A stretch of 64,000 bases of DNA from Salinisphaera sp. Q1T1-3 (GCF_003602005.1 NZ_QZWD01000005.1:159471-223470); one strand, 5' to 3'; shown: positions 18,819 to 28,294, counted from the first letter of the stretch. Numbers and translations: made by a program. The notes: generated by a model not told the origin, from the sequence alone.

Positions 18819-21178
18819 TGGATCAGCCCACCCCGAAGCACAATCCCAGCGCCCGTCAGCCGATCGCGCACGACAGTGCGCATAAACACGTCACCGGTAC
18901 GGCCCGTTACGGCGACGATATCCCGGAGCCGCGCGGTCTGTTGCATACCTATGCCTTTCCGGCCGAACGCACCCATGCTCGTGTGAGTCGACTGGATCTG
19001 TCGGCTGTCCGGGCGGCGCCGGGCGTGGCTGCGGTCGTCTCGGCGGCCGATCTGGCGGCTACGACCAACGATATCGGGCCGGTCTTTCCGGGCGACCAGG
19101 TGTTCGCCGATGGCGAGGTCCTGTTCTACGGCCAGCCGCTGTTCGCCGTGGCGGCCGAATCAATCGCCGCGGCGCGTCGAGCCGCGGGTCGGGCGATCGT
19201 CGAATATGTGGATCTGCCGGCGATTCTGACCACCGACGCGGCGATCGACGCCGAGGCGTTCGTTGTGCCGTCCAAGACCTGGGGCCAGGGCGATCCGGAC
19301 CGGGCTCTGGCAAGCGCGCCGCATCGGTTGAGCGGACGAACGACGGTCGGCGGCCAGGAGCATTTCTATCTCGAGGGCCAGGTTGCACTGGCCGTGCCCG
19401 GCGAGGATGGTGATCTGCTGGTCCACAGCTCGACGCAGCATCCGTCCGAAGTCCAGCGGGCGATCGCTCACGTGCTCGGCCGCGCCGATCATGCGGTGAC
19501 GGTCGAGAACCGACGCATGGGCGGCGGTTTCGGGGGCAAGGAGACCCAGGGGGCCTGGTTCGCGGTGATCGCGGCCTGGCTGGCGGCGGCTACCGGGCGT
19601 CCAGTGAAGTATCGCCTGGATCGCGACGATGACATGACGATGACCGGCAAGCGGCATCCGTTTGTCATCGATTACGACGTGGGCTTTGACGCCGACGGCC
19701 GGATCGTCGCACTCGACGTGATCCAGGCCGCCGACTGCGGCTATGCGCCGGATCTGTCGCATTCGATCGCGGATCGGGCGATGTATCACGCCGACAACGC
19801 CTATTATCTCGGCGATGTCCGGGTGACTTCGCATCGCTGTCGCACGCACAAGGTCTCGAACACTGCCTTCCGCGGTTTCGGCGGGCCGCAGGGCATGATC
19901 GGCATCGAGGAGATCATCGAGCAGATCGCCCGAGCGACTGGTCTGGACCCGCTCACCGTGCGTCGGCGCAACTACTACGGCACCGAGAATCGCAACCGCA
20001 CGCCGTACGGCATGACGGTGGACGACAACATCCTCGATCCGTTGACCGATGAACTGCTGGCCTCGGTCGATTATGCCCGCCGCCGGGCCGCGATCGCGGA
20101 CGACAACGCCGCGAATGCCGTGCTCAAGAAAGGGTTGGCGTTCACCCCGGTGAAGTTCGGGATCTCCTTCACCAGCAAGTTTCTCAATCAGGCCGGCGCG
20201 CTGGTCCTGGTCTATCTCGATGGCAGTGTCCAGCTCAACCACGGCGGGACAGAGATGGGCCAGGGCCTGCACACCAAGGTTGCGCAGGTCGTCGCCGAGG
20301 TTTTCGGGCTGGACTTCGAGCGGGTGCGGATCACCGCGACGAACACTGGCAAGGTGCCCAACACCTCGCCCACGGCCGCCTCGTCGGGCAGCGATCTGAA
20401 CGGGGCTGCGGCCTACAACGCCGCCCGCAAGATCGTCGATCGGCTGCTGCCGGTCATTCGTGATCATTTCGATGTGCCCAGCGAAGATGCCATCCGTTTT
20501 GGCGAGAACGCGGTCCATGCCGGGCCGCGCCGTCTGGGCTCGTTCGCCGACATCGTGCAGATCGCGCACCGGGCCCGGGTCCAGCTATCGGCGGCCGGGT
20601 TCTATGCCACGCCCAAGATCGAAGTCGACGCGTTGGGCCGGGGGCGCCCGTTTTTCTACTTCGCCTACGGCGTGGCCTGCTCGGAAGTCGTGATCGACAC
20701 GCTGACCGGGGAGCACCGGATGACCCGTGTCGATATTCTGCACGACGTCGGGAAATCGCTGAATCCGGCCATCGACATGGGCCAGATCGAAGGCGGCTTC
20801 ATCCAGGGCGTGGGCTGGCTGACGACCGAGGAAAACGTCTGGGATGCATCCGGCAAGCTACTCACGCACGCCCCCTCGACCTACAAGATCCCGGTCGCCT
20901 CGGATGTCTGCGCGCGATTCACTGCCCGCATCTATGAGCGCGGGGAGAACGTGGAGGACGCGGTCTATCGTTCCAAGGCTGTCGGCGAACCGCCGTTCAT
21001 GCTGAGCCTGTCGGTTTTGCATGCCCTCAAGGACGCACTGGCCGCCATCGACGGGTATCGCAGCGCCGCGCCTCTGAACGCGCCCGCCACGCCAGAGGCA
21101 GTTCTGGCGGCGGCCGATGCCATGGCCGAGCGGGCCGCGCGACGAAGTATTTCCGCACTGCCGGAGCCGGCCGAGTGA
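18815..21178 (+). CDS. xdhB: Xanthine dehydrogenase large, molybdopterin-binding subunit
   Basis: This 787-residue subunit carries the molybdenum cofactor and the active site. Diagnostic stretches are GTARYGDDIPEP near the N-terminus, GQEHFYLEGQVALA, MGGGFGGKETQ, AFRGFGGPQGM (substrate-binding Arg), GGTEMGQGLHTKVAQ and the late SKAVGEPPFML with the catalytic Glu. Start codons GTG 18815 and ATG 18818 are adjacent; the first overlaps the xdhA stop. A 206-bp gap with stem-loops separates it from xdhC. The enzyme is cytoplasmic and should be an (alpha-beta)2 complex. Confidence 0.96.
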   Translation: MMDQPTPKHNPSARQPIAHDSAHKHVTGTARYGDDIPEPRGLLHTYAFPAERTHARVSRLDLSAVRAAPGVAAVVSAADLAATTNDIGPVFPGDQVFADGEVLFYGQPLFAVAAESIAAARRAAGRAIVEYVDLPAILTTDAAIDAEAFVVPSKTWGQGDPDRALASAPHRLSGRTTVGGQEHFYLEGQVALAVPGEDGDLLVHSSTQHPSEVQRAIAHVLGRADHAVTVENRRMGGGFGGKETQGAWFAVIAAWLAAATGRPVKYRLDRDDDMTMTGKRHPFVIDYDVGFDADGRIVALDVIQAADCGYAPDLSHSIADRAMYHADNAYYLGDVRVTSHRCRTHKVSNTAFRGFGGPQGMIGIEEIIEQIARATGLDPLTVRRRNYYGTENRNRTPYGMTVDDNILDPLTDELLASVDYARRRAAIADDNAANAVLKKGLAFTPVKFGISFTSKFLNQAGALVLVYLDGSVQLNHGGTEMGQGLHTKVAQVVAEVFGLDFERVRITATNTGKVPNTSPTAASSGSDLNGAAAYNAARKIVDRLLPVIRDHFDVPSEDAIRFGENAVHAGPRRLGSFADIVQIAHRARVQLSAAGFYATPKIEVDALGRGRPFFYFAYGVACSEVVIDTLTGEHRMTRVDILHDVGKSLNPAIDMGQIEGGFIQGVGWLTTEENVWDASGKLLTHAPSTYKIPVASDVCARFTARIYERGENVEDAVYRSKAVGEPPFMLSLSVLHALKDALAAIDGYRSAAPLNAPATPEAVLAAADAMAERAARRSISALPEPAE

Positions 21179-21189
21179 CGGTCTGTCTC

Positions 21190-21275
21190 GTTATCAACGC
21201 GGTATGAAAATAGATGATTTTTCGGGTTGATAACACGCGTGTGCGAAAGCACGCGCGCCACGGCCAACGGCCGTG
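21190..21275. repeat. Stacked inverted repeats between xdhB and xdhC
   Basis: Three dyads lie in succession: GTTATCAAC with GTTGATAAC (21190-21198 and 21226-21234, perfect), a GAAA-loop hairpin (21237-21256) and CACGGCC-AAC-GGCCGTG (21259-21275, perfect). None is followed by a T tract, so they look more like an mRNA processing or attenuation structure than a simple terminator. Role unknown. Confidence 0.55.
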
Positions 21276-21384
21276 AAGCCATTGAAAATAAAAGACAGGC
21301 AGGTGCCGGCGTTTCTTTCGATGGTGTTGAAAACAGCTGACGTCGTCAGCGGTGTTGGTGCCGGATTAATAATCGGAGAGCACG

Positions 21385-22356
21385 ATGACTGCGCAATCCA
21401 TCTGGGCGGCGATTGATGAGCGTCTGGCCGCCGGCCAGCGGCTCTGGATCGTCGCCGTCGTGGCCCATACTCGCGGTTCGCCAGGTACCACCGGCGCGGT
21501 CCTCTACGTGGCCGACAACGGCGATGTCGGCGGCACGATCGGCGGCGGGGGCATGGAGAAACGTCTGATCGCCGATGGCCATGCCGCGCTGGGCGCCCCG
21601 GCCTATGGGCCGCGCTGGCGTCGCGAGGTTCACCGCGCGGACGCCGGGGAAGTAGCCTCCGGACTGATCTGTGCCGGTGAGCAGTGCAACGTGATGTTCG
21701 TTGTCGAACCCGAGCGCGACGGCGCCGCCATCCGAGCCTTCGGCAGGGCGCTCGTGACCGGTGAAACCGGCGTGCTGACAATCACGACCGACGCGCCCGT
21801 CGTGTTCGTGGCCGGTGAGGCGACGCCGACCGGTGTCTGGCCGGCCACCGACCGGGCTTGCGCGCGGGTAACGATCTCATCGAGACAGACGCGTCGGCTC
21901 GTCGTTTTCGGCGGCGGACACTGTGGGCGGCAATTGGCGAGTCTGGCAACCGATATCGGTTATCACGTGACCGTCCATGATCGGCGCGGCGAGGTGTTGT
22001 CCGATGCAGGGTGGCCGGCCGGTGTCGCACGACGCCAGCTGCCGGAGACCGGTATCCCCGATATCGTCACACGGGATGCGACCGGGGCGTTCGCCGTGGT
22101 CATGAACGATAACGTGCTGGCGGATGTCGCGGTGCTGGCGGCCGTCGCGAATCTGCCGTGGCGCTGGCTCGGGGTGATGGGTAGCCGCCACAAGATCCAT
22201 GTCATTCGCAGCAAACTCGGCGAGGCCAGCGTGGCCGACGAGACCATCGCCCGAATCGTCGGGCCGATCGGCCTGCCGATGAAAAGCGATACGCCGGCCG
22301 AAATCGCGGTCAGCGTGATGGGCCAGTTGCTCCAGATCGAAGGTCGGGCACGCTAG
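21385..22356 (+). CDS. xdhC: Xanthine dehydrogenase accessory protein XdhC
   Basis: XdhC binds molybdenum cofactor, promotes its sulfuration and inserts it into XdhB. The 323-residue protein shows the N-terminal CoxI/XdhC domain (VAVVAHTRGSPGTTGAVLYV and GGTIGGGGMEKRL) with the conserved Cys at SGLICAGEQCNVMF, then the Rossmann-type C-terminal domain starting RLVVFGGGHCGRQLASLA and ending near GVMGSRHKIHVIR. The stop TAG is the last three bases of the CTAG target of a family A element, which begins at the next base. The order xdhA-xdhB-xdhC is normal. Confidence 0.95.
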   Translation: MTAQSIWAAIDERLAAGQRLWIVAVVAHTRGSPGTTGAVLYVADNGDVGGTIGGGGMEKRLIADGHAALGAPAYGPRWRREVHRADAGEVASGLICAGEQCNVMFVVEPERDGAAIRAFGRALVTGETGVLTITTDAPVVFVAGEATPTGVWPATDRACARVTISSRQTRRLVVFGGGHCGRQLASLATDIGYHVTVHDRRGEVLSDAGWPAGVARRQLPETGIPDIVTRDATGAFAVVMNDNVLADVAVLAAVANLPWRWLGVMGSRHKIHVIRSKLGEASVADETIARIVGPIGLPMKSDTPAEIAVSVMGQLLQIEGRAR

Positions 22357-22662
22357 GGCCTGTTGATGTGTCGTGCGAGTCCGCGCCAAGCGCGCCCTGA
22401 AATTGACGATGGGCGGCAAGACGAGGCGCCGCAGGCATAGCGTGTCATTCTGCGCCAGCGGGCTACAATGCTGGATTGCCGTCGTGTTCTTGATTTTGGG
22501 GCGCTTGTCCCTTCGGGTTGGGCCGCCCATGAAAAATCGACGATGGGCGCCCGGCGGCGTTTCGAGTCTGGATCGTGGCACCCCACGATCGGCGACTCGC
22601 GCCTTGCCGGACACACGGCGGTCTCTCGATGAAAAGGCGCTCGAAAGAAACATCAACAGGCC
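22357..22662. mobile_element. Family A non-autonomous element, copy 1 (306 bp)
   Basis: The left end reads GGCCTGTTGATGTGTCGTGC and the right end is its inverted form, finishing AACATCAACAGGCC. CTAG precedes it, but CGGG follows, so one side of the target duplication has changed. It contains a perfect hairpin GATCGTGG-CACC-CCACGATC at 22571-22590. Much of it recurs, inverted, at 63584-63878, and its right third recurs at 41777-41919 and in part at 43060-43213. No protein is encoded. Confidence 0.85.
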
Positions 22663-22912
22663 CGGGCGCGTCGTCACGAGATAGACCGTCGCGGCGCCTG
22701 CGGCCAGGCCGCGGGCGCGCCTTGCCTGGCAACGTCGGCGGGCCAATGCGGCTGCTGATCTCCCGACGATACAACTGGGGCATATCGACGCCGGCGCGTC
22801 GGGATCGGGAACGGTGCCGACACGATGACCGGCGGCCATCGCCCGGCTCCGCTCAGGCGCCAGCCGGATCATCGTCACCGAACCGGCCGCGTATCGATAG
22901 CGGGCGGATCGG

Positions 22913-24472
22913 TCATGAGCGGCCGGTTGTCACACGATGCTCGAAGCGGTGAAAGTCCTGCTCGAGCTGCCATTGACTTCGTGCCTTGTCGCTGGCCTTG
23001 ATGAAACGTCGACAGCGCGCATCCATCCGCTGCGCCTCGAGTGCTTGTGCACAGGCCGGTACGGCGCGCCGGGGTGCCTTGGGCTGCCACAGACTCGGGC
23101 CGGGAAGAAACGCATAGATCAGGCTGTTCCGCGAGAGCTGCTTCAGAGCGCGATAATCGAGGCCCTGTTCACGAACGGCGCGTTCGTACTCATGGGTGAG
23201 ATCGATGCGTGAGACGCCGGGATCGTCGGTCGATAACACGACGGGTACGCCGGCGCGTCGATAGAGGTTCAACGGGTGTTCGGCGCCGGCCACACCGAGG
23301 ATGACGTCGTTACTGGTGAGATTGATCTCGACCGCAACGGGCTGATTGCGCATACGGGCCAGCGTGGCCGCAGCGTCGTCTTCGCTGGCGATGTCCACGC
23401 CGTGGCCGATGCGATCGGCACCGGCGGCGAGAGCTGCGGCGATATGAAAGCGCAGGTCGGCCGGCGGCACGAGTCCCGGCGTCAGCTCGCCGGCATGCAG
23501 GCTCAGCGCGACGTCCGGATAGCGTCGATGGAAGAAGGCGAACATCGCCATGTGTTGACGATAATCGGCCCGGGCCGTCGGGTTGTCTTCGGGCGCGACG
23601 ATGTTGACCGCCACCACGCGTGGATCGGCCGCAGCCAGAGCGAAGCCGAGTGCCATCTGCGCGAAGACCTTTTCGGGCGGTAACGTGCGCAACACATAGA
23701 ACTGAAATCGATAGGCGACGTCGCAGGCCGGCTGTGCGTCGGGCGTGTCACAGCCGAGACGTTGATCGAGCCGGTCGATGTCGTCGTCGAACGCCTGTCG
23801 GGCCGCTGCCACGCGTTGCCCGATCCCGTCCTGGATATGGGCCAGGGCCTTGTCGTAGGCGCCCGTCTGCCAAGGCATATCGGTAACCAGCGGTGCCAGC
23901 GTGCCCAGCGCCGCCGGGTCCGTCATCGTTTCGATATAGCGCACGTGCTCGGCTGCAGCCTGCTGAAGCACCAGGGCGAGCATGTCGGTGCGATGGCGTG
24001 CGCTGATCGCAGCGAACCGGCCGAACGTGTCGAAGAACTGATCGTGGCCCGAATCGGCGCCGTCCCCGGGCACGAAATCGCGCATCGACATGGCATCGAC
24101 GGTCTCGTTGTAGAAGGCCGGGGCACGCGAGGCCAGACCGCGCGCCGGTTCGTCCGTGTCGGCGTCGCAGGGCCCGGGATGCGCCCGGTGGTCGGCTTTG
24201 TCGATACAGGCCTGATCGGCATCCGCCCAGCGCAGCAGGTGCTCGGCATAGACAGCGCCATCGAGATGATGATGCAGATCCCCGCCCTTTGGCAGTGCGC
24301 GCAGAAATTGCCGCAGCTGCGGCGGCTGATCCACGAGATCGGCCATGGTCGCTGCGGTCGCGGCCGTATCGTCGGTATCGCCCGGTGGGTCGTCGATCGC
24401 GGCCTGGGCGCTGAGCGAGACACCGAGCAAAAGCCCGGCGAGTGCGGCGCGGCCGGACGGCTTAATCGGCAT
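22913..24472 (-). CDS. Secreted adenosine deaminase (ADGF/periplasmic type)
   Basis: A 519-residue amidohydrolase predicted to convert adenosine to inosine outside the cytoplasm. It begins with a signal peptide (MPIKPSGRAALAGLLLGVSLSAQAA). ADA motifs appear in order: GDLHHHLDGAVY (metal HxH), ALSLHAGELTPG (metal His and catalytic Glu), GHGVDIASEDD and VVLSTDDPGVSR (catalytic Asp pair). It is longer than cytoplasmic ADA (about 330), with an insertion near residues 90-180. The ATG lies 11 bases inside the end of the upstream NUP gene, so the two are translationally coupled. It differs clearly from the cytoplasmic deaminase at 31798-32793. Confidence 0.85.
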   Translation of the reverse strand: MPIKPSGRAALAGLLLGVSLSAQAAIDDPPGDTDDTAATAATMADLVDQPPQLRQFLRALPKGGDLHHHLDGAVYAEHLLRWADADQACIDKADHRAHPGPCDADTDEPARGLASRAPAFYNETVDAMSMRDFVPGDGADSGHDQFFDTFGRFAAISARHRTDMLALVLQQAAAEHVRYIETMTDPAALGTLAPLVTDMPWQTGAYDKALAHIQDGIGQRVAAARQAFDDDIDRLDQRLGCDTPDAQPACDVAYRFQFYVLRTLPPEKVFAQMALGFALAAADPRVVAVNIVAPEDNPTARADYRQHMAMFAFFHRRYPDVALSLHAGELTPGLVPPADLRFHIAAALAAGADRIGHGVDIASEDDAAATLARMRNQPVAVEINLTSNDVILGVAGAEHPLNLYRRAGVPVVLSTDDPGVSRIDLTHEYERAVREQGLDYRALKQLSRNSLIYAFLPGPSLWQPKAPRRAVPACAQALEAQRMDARCRRFIKASDKARSQWQLEQDFHRFEHRVTTGRS

Positions 24473-25583
24473 GGTCGGGCCCGGTGCGCTCGCCAGTGCC
24501 GGGCATCTGGTCGCGATAGGTCGGCCAGCCGTCGACGATTGCCGAAACGACCGGCGAGGCGACCCGGTAGGCCGATTCCACCGACAATGCCAGTCCCGAA
24601 TAGCCCGACTGTTCGCTGGCCAGGCTTTCAGCGGGCGTCTGGCCGGCGTGCGGCACGGTGAAATTGCTCACCGTGCGCAGCACGAGTACGCGGTCGGCAT
24701 CGACACGCCCGGCGGTATCCAGACGATGGAGTTCCAGCAGCGTCCCGGTATCCTCCATTGCCGAGGTCACGAATTCACCCTGACCGTCGGTCCAGTACTT
24801 GACCCAGCGGTTGGCCCAGTCGTTGAGCCGGTCGCCGTGCCAGAACGTCATCGCAGCCAGATTGTCGCCTTTCTGGACTCGCGGCGGGCGTCGGGCCGCT
24901 TTCTGCTGGAACTGGTCGCGATAGGCCGCGACATCGTCGGCATCCGGCAGTTTGACGTTTCGGGTCAGCGTATAGGCCCAGTCGGTCAGCCCGGCGTTCA
25001 GACGGAAACGCTGGACGGCGTTCAAGTCGCCCGGGATGGGCTTCTGGTATGGCTTGGTGCCCCACATCGGCAGGTAGCCGGTCGACCAGTTGTCGGGAAT
25101 CTCTCGGGCATCGATTTCGTGGGCCAGATCGCCGTCGACGACGTAATCTGCCCAGACCGCCGACCCGAGCGACGTATCGGCGGGGTCGCCGCCGGAAATA
25201 CCGGCCACCACCCAGTAGGCATGCGACAGATCCAGCCGCGGGTCGTAGCCGACGGCGGCGATCGTGGAGACGGCGTTGGCCGTGCCCACGCCCGTGACCA
25301 CGCCCAGCACGCCGGTCTTGGGGTTGAGCCAGGCATCGTGATAGGCGCCGGGCAGACTCAAACGCTGTGTCAAGCCGGCGCGTTTCTTCCAGAGTTGAAA
25401 TTCGCCGGCCGTATCGCCTTCATCCTCGCCGATCTCGAACATGGTGACGACCACGGCCTTGATCGGAATCGGTGATGCATCGTCATGCGCCGGGGCGGGG
25501 GCCGCCCACGTCCGGGTCGCCAGGAGCAGCAGGAGGCTGGCGGCCGCGATCAGGGCCGGGTGTATGCGGATGAAACGGATCAA
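24462..25583 (-). CDS. Secreted NUP-family purine nucleoside protein (COG5042), probably a periplasmic nucleoside-cleaving or binding protein
   Basis: The family is named purine nucleoside permease, yet this protein has a signal peptide (IRFIRIHPALIAAASLLLLLATRTWAAP) and no other membrane segment. It resembles the nucleoside phosphorylase fold: VVTGVGTANAVSTIAAVG near the N-terminus, then SAMEDTGTLLEL and VLRTVSNF, placed like the MEGA and R-SD motifs of phosphorylases. I infer a periplasmic protein that binds or splits purine nucleosides. TTG 25583 was chosen because AAGGGG lies six bases upstream; ATG 25619 in the same frame has no such site. It overlaps the adenosine deaminase by 11 bp. 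Confidence 0.8.
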   Translation of the reverse strand: MIRFIRIHPALIAAASLLLLLATRTWAAPAPAHDDASPIPIKAVVVTMFEIGEDEGDTAGEFQLWKKRAGLTQRLSLPGAYHDAWLNPKTGVLGVVTGVGTANAVSTIAAVGYDPRLDLSHAYWVVAGISGGDPADTSLGSAVWADYVVDGDLAHEIDAREIPDNWSTGYLPMWGTKPYQKPIPGDLNAVQRFRLNAGLTDWAYTLTRNVKLPDADDVAAYRDQFQQKAARRPPRVQKGDNLAAMTFWHGDRLNDWANRWVKYWTDGQGEFVTSAMEDTGTLLELHRLDTAGRVDADRVLVLRTVSNFTVPHAGQTPAESLASEQSGYSGLALSVESAYRVASPVVSAIVDGWPTYRDQMPGTGERTGPDHAD

Positions 25584-25732
25584 TGATTTCCCCTTTTGTT
25601 TTGATGAGCCGGCCGACATCGGTGCGTGTCGGCCGGTGGGTGTGGCAGCCGGCCGGCGCAGGCGACGTTGTCAGTAAATCCCGGCCCGCCGCGGGTGCGT
25701 CCGGCCGGTCAGGCTCGAAAGAGCCGTGGTCC

Positions 25733-25761
25733 GGCGGCGACAATTCAGTATTGTCGCCGCC
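25733..25761 (-). terminator. 12-bp perfect hairpin after the TonB receptor gene
   Basis: GGCGGCGACAAT at 25733-25744 is the exact reverse complement of ATTGTCGCCGCC at 25750-25761, with a 5-base loop. It lies 25 bp past the receptor stop on the minus strand. There is no T tract, so it may end transcription weakly or protect the 3' end of the receptor mRNA while allowing read-through into the NUP and deaminase genes. Confidence 0.5.
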
Positions 25762-25786
25762 GAGACAACGCCCGGGCGACGGACGT

Positions 25787-28126
25787 CTAGAAACGCATCT
25801 TGAACTGGGCCCCCCAGATCCGCGGGTCGTTCACGAAAGCGGTCAGATTGTTGAAGTCGATTGCCCCATTGGAACGAATCTCGTTGGTGCAGTTGCGACA
25901 AAAGGCAGCGACTTCGTATTTCTCGTTATCCCAGGTGTAGCCGAGGCGCACGCCCCCCTGAACGAGCGATTTCGCACGAAACTCCTTGGCTTCGTAGAGG
26001 AAGATGTTGAAATCGTCGCGGTAGGACCAGTCCGTGTACAGATAAATACCGCGCCCGTCGGACAGCGGCCAGTCGTAGCGCGCGCTGATGGTGCCGATGA
26101 ACTTCGGGGCCCGCGGCAGCGGGTTGCCGTCCAGGGCGTACAGCCCGCTTCCGACGGACGGGTCGGTGACGGTGCAGGCGGCACCGCAACCGCTCGAGAA
26201 CAGGTTGTTATCGTCGAGCTCGGTGTGGTTGTAGCTGCCGTTGAGCGTGATCATCAGACGCGATGTGAGAAAGGCGTCGACATCCAGCTCCGCGCCGTAG
26301 CCTTGCGTGGAATCGGCATTGAGCAGCCGCGTGATGTTGCGTTGCCCGCCGGTGGCGGTGAGCTGCTGGCCGTCGACATCGTAGTAATAGATATCGAAGT
26401 TGGTGCGAATGCGACGATCCCAGTATTCGGTCTTGGCACCCAGCTCGTAGGAAATGACGTCTTCGCTGCCGGCCTGGGTGATCGGCAGGTTGCTGTCCGG
26501 TCGGGCGAAGCTGCCGGCTCGAAAACCGGTCGCCACACGGGCATAGGTCATGACGTCGTCGGTCCAGTCGTAGGACAGGGTGGCATCCCAGCTGACCTTG
26601 CCCTCGCTGGTGTCGTCCTGCCGCGGTCCAATGATCGACAGATTGTCGATGCGCTTCACGGCGAACTTCTTGTCATTGTAGGTGTAGCGCACGCCTGCCT
26701 TGAACTGCAACCGGTCCGTGAAGTCGTAGGTCAGAGCACCGAACACCGCCCCGGACTGGGTCGTCTGCTCGTCGGTGATGCTGCTGACCTCGTCGCCGCC
26801 GGCCAGCGTGTCGTAGGTGAGGTTCGAGCCATCGACGTCTTCATAGAAGTAATAGAGTCCGCCCTGCCAGTTGAGAGGGCCGTCGTAGTCTGATTGCGCC
26901 CGGAATTCCTGTGTGATCTGGGCGAGATCGTTGATCCGCGAAGCGGTTTCCACCGAGAAAGGTGTATTGGTCGGATTGCCGCCGTCGATATCCCCGCGGC
27001 TGTAGTAGTTCAGCACCGACTCGTAGCCGGTGATGGAATACAGCGTGATGTCATGCCCGGTGTCGTAGCTGAGATGCAGATTGGTGCCGAAGGTCGACAG
27101 ATCCTGGTCGTTACGCCCGTCGGTATCGGTTTTGTCGACATCGAAGCCGGGCCGCAGCGAATTGCTACCGGTGTTCAAGGCGTTGGCGTGGAAGACTCGG
27201 GCCGTGCCGTCCAGAATCCGGCCGTGGACGTTGGCCAGCGCACGGAAAGCACTGTTGGGTTTGTAGAGCAGTTGCACCCGGTAGGCACGGTCGTCGTAGC
27301 TGCCGAGCTGATCATCCTGGTCGGTATAGGTGTTGTCGATGAAGTCGTCCCGATGCTCCTCGAGTAGAGAGACCCGTAGCGCGAGGCTATCGCTGAGCAC
27401 GGTGTTATGTGCCATCTCCACGTTGATGGTGTTGTAGCGTCCCCAGGAGGTCTTTAAATAGCCACTGCCGTCGTCGGTCAGGGACGGGGCCGCCGATTCG
27501 AGCTTGACGACGCCGGCCGGCGTGTTTCGGCCGTAAAGCGCGCCCTGTGGGCCGCGTAGCACTTCCACATTCGCCAGATCGTAGAGCGGGAAACTCTTCA
27601 GGACCGCGTTGTTGAGCTGGATATCGTCGTAGACCAGCCCGACGGGCTGCGAGGCGAAGATCGAGAAATCCGTATTGCCATAGCCGCGGATATAGAAACG
27701 CGGCAGCGTCCGTCCGTTCGAGGACTCCACGTAAAGGCTCGGCGTGTTGCCGGACAGCACGCGGATGTCCTGACCGCTCGTGTTGAGCGCTTCCATCTTT
27801 TCCCGCGGTATCACCGTGGCCGACGAGGCCACGTCCTGAACGTTGGCCGGTGCCCGGTCGGAAGTCACGGTGATCGCCGAGAGCGTCTGCGCCGGCGATG
27901 TGCTGCTCGCGGCTGTGCTCGCGGTGGCCGGCACCGCAGCGGCAGGCGCGGCGGCGGTCGGTGCAGACTCGGATGTGGCCGGCTCGGCCGGTGCGGCAGC
28001 GACAGGGGGCCTGTCGGTCTCTCGGTCTTCGTCGGCCCAGCTCGGTGGGCAGACCATCGTGGCCAGCAGACTCCCCGGAAAAACCCCCCAACGCCACAGT
28101 GGCTGGCGTGCCATTACTGTCTTCAT
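25787..28126 (-). CDS. TonB-dependent outer-membrane receptor, candidate purine/nucleoside transporter
   Basis: A 779-residue receptor with signal peptide (KTVMARQPLWRWGVFPGSLLATMVCPPSWA), an Ala/Pro-rich spacer of about 60 residues, a TonB-box-like LSAITVTSDR, a plug domain (VLRGPQGALYGRNTPAGVV) and a 22-strand-type barrel ending in Phe (WGAQFKMRF). The start at 28126 is supported by AGGGGGAACC just before ATG; an earlier frame start at 28165 is less likely. It is divergent from uricase and upstream of the secreted NUP and deaminase genes on the same strand. Substrate is not readable from sequence. Its position argues for purines, nucleosides or nucleotides instead of iron. Confidence 0.88.
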   Translation of the reverse strand: MKTVMARQPLWRWGVFPGSLLATMVCPPSWADEDRETDRPPVAAAPAEPATSESAPTAAAPAAAVPATASTAASSTSPAQTLSAITVTSDRAPANVQDVASSATVIPREKMEALNTSGQDIRVLSGNTPSLYVESSNGRTLPRFYIRGYGNTDFSIFASQPVGLVYDDIQLNNAVLKSFPLYDLANVEVLRGPQGALYGRNTPAGVVKLESAAPSLTDDGSGYLKTSWGRYNTINVEMAHNTVLSDSLALRVSLLEEHRDDFIDNTYTDQDDQLGSYDDRAYRVQLLYKPNSAFRALANVHGRILDGTARVFHANALNTGSNSLRPGFDVDKTDTDGRNDQDLSTFGTNLHLSYDTGHDITLYSITGYESVLNYYSRGDIDGGNPTNTPFSVETASRINDLAQITQEFRAQSDYDGPLNWQGGLYYFYEDVDGSNLTYDTLAGGDEVSSITDEQTTQSGAVFGALTYDFTDRLQFKAGVRYTYNDKKFAVKRIDNLSIIGPRQDDTSEGKVSWDATLSYDWTDDVMTYARVATGFRAGSFARPDSNLPITQAGSEDVISYELGAKTEYWDRRIRTNFDIYYYDVDGQQLTATGGQRNITRLLNADSTQGYGAELDVDAFLTSRLMITLNGSYNHTELDDNNLFSSGCGAACTVTDPSVGSGLYALDGNPLPRAPKFIGTISARYDWPLSDGRGIYLYTDWSYRDDFNIFLYEAKEFRAKSLVQGGVRLGYTWDNEKYEVAAFCRNCTNEIRSNGAIDFNNLTAFVNDPRIWGAQFKMRF

Positions 28127-28179
28127 GGTTCCCCCTGATAGTGCAGTCGTTCTGGATTGGTGCAATTAAGCGTTTTCGA

Positions 28180-28189
28180 CTGTCAACAG
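28180..28189. promoter_or_regulatory. Operator-like dyad CTGTCAACAG upstream of the TonB receptor
   Basis: The arms CTGT and ACAG are complementary around a 2-base centre, a variant of the TTGTNNACAA pattern. It lies 54 bp before the receptor start, close to the spacing seen for the uricase and uraD sites. Weak alone. Confidence 0.4.
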
Positions 28190-28284
28190 GATTGACGCAA
28201 TTTATGTTCCAGTTGGATTGCAGAGGCGGGCATGAGCAGTTGTATCAATCAAGCGATTACGAAATTGCTCGATCGTTTCGATTT

Positions 28285-28294
28285 TTGTGTACAG
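28285..28294. promoter_or_regulatory. Operator-like palindrome TTGTGTACAG upstream of uricase
   Basis: This fits TTGTNNACAA with one change and lies 57 bp before the uricase ATG in an AT-rich segment. Together with the site at 28180 it places two candidate GntR sites in the divergent receptor-uricase region. Confidence 0.5.

Noticed and set aside
21179..21384. GTTATCAAC/GTTGATAAC as an operator of the purine regulon
   Set aside because: It does not fit TTGTNNACAA, and the two halves are 27 bp apart.
25733..25761. GntR operator at the 12-bp stem downstream of the receptor
   Set aside because: The arms contain ATTGT and ACAAT, but the spacing is 5 bases instead of 2 and the site is at a 3' end.
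25583..26893. 436-residue plus-strand frame
   Set aside because: It lies opposite the TonB receptor and NUP genes, which have signal peptides, TonB plug motif and ribosome sites.
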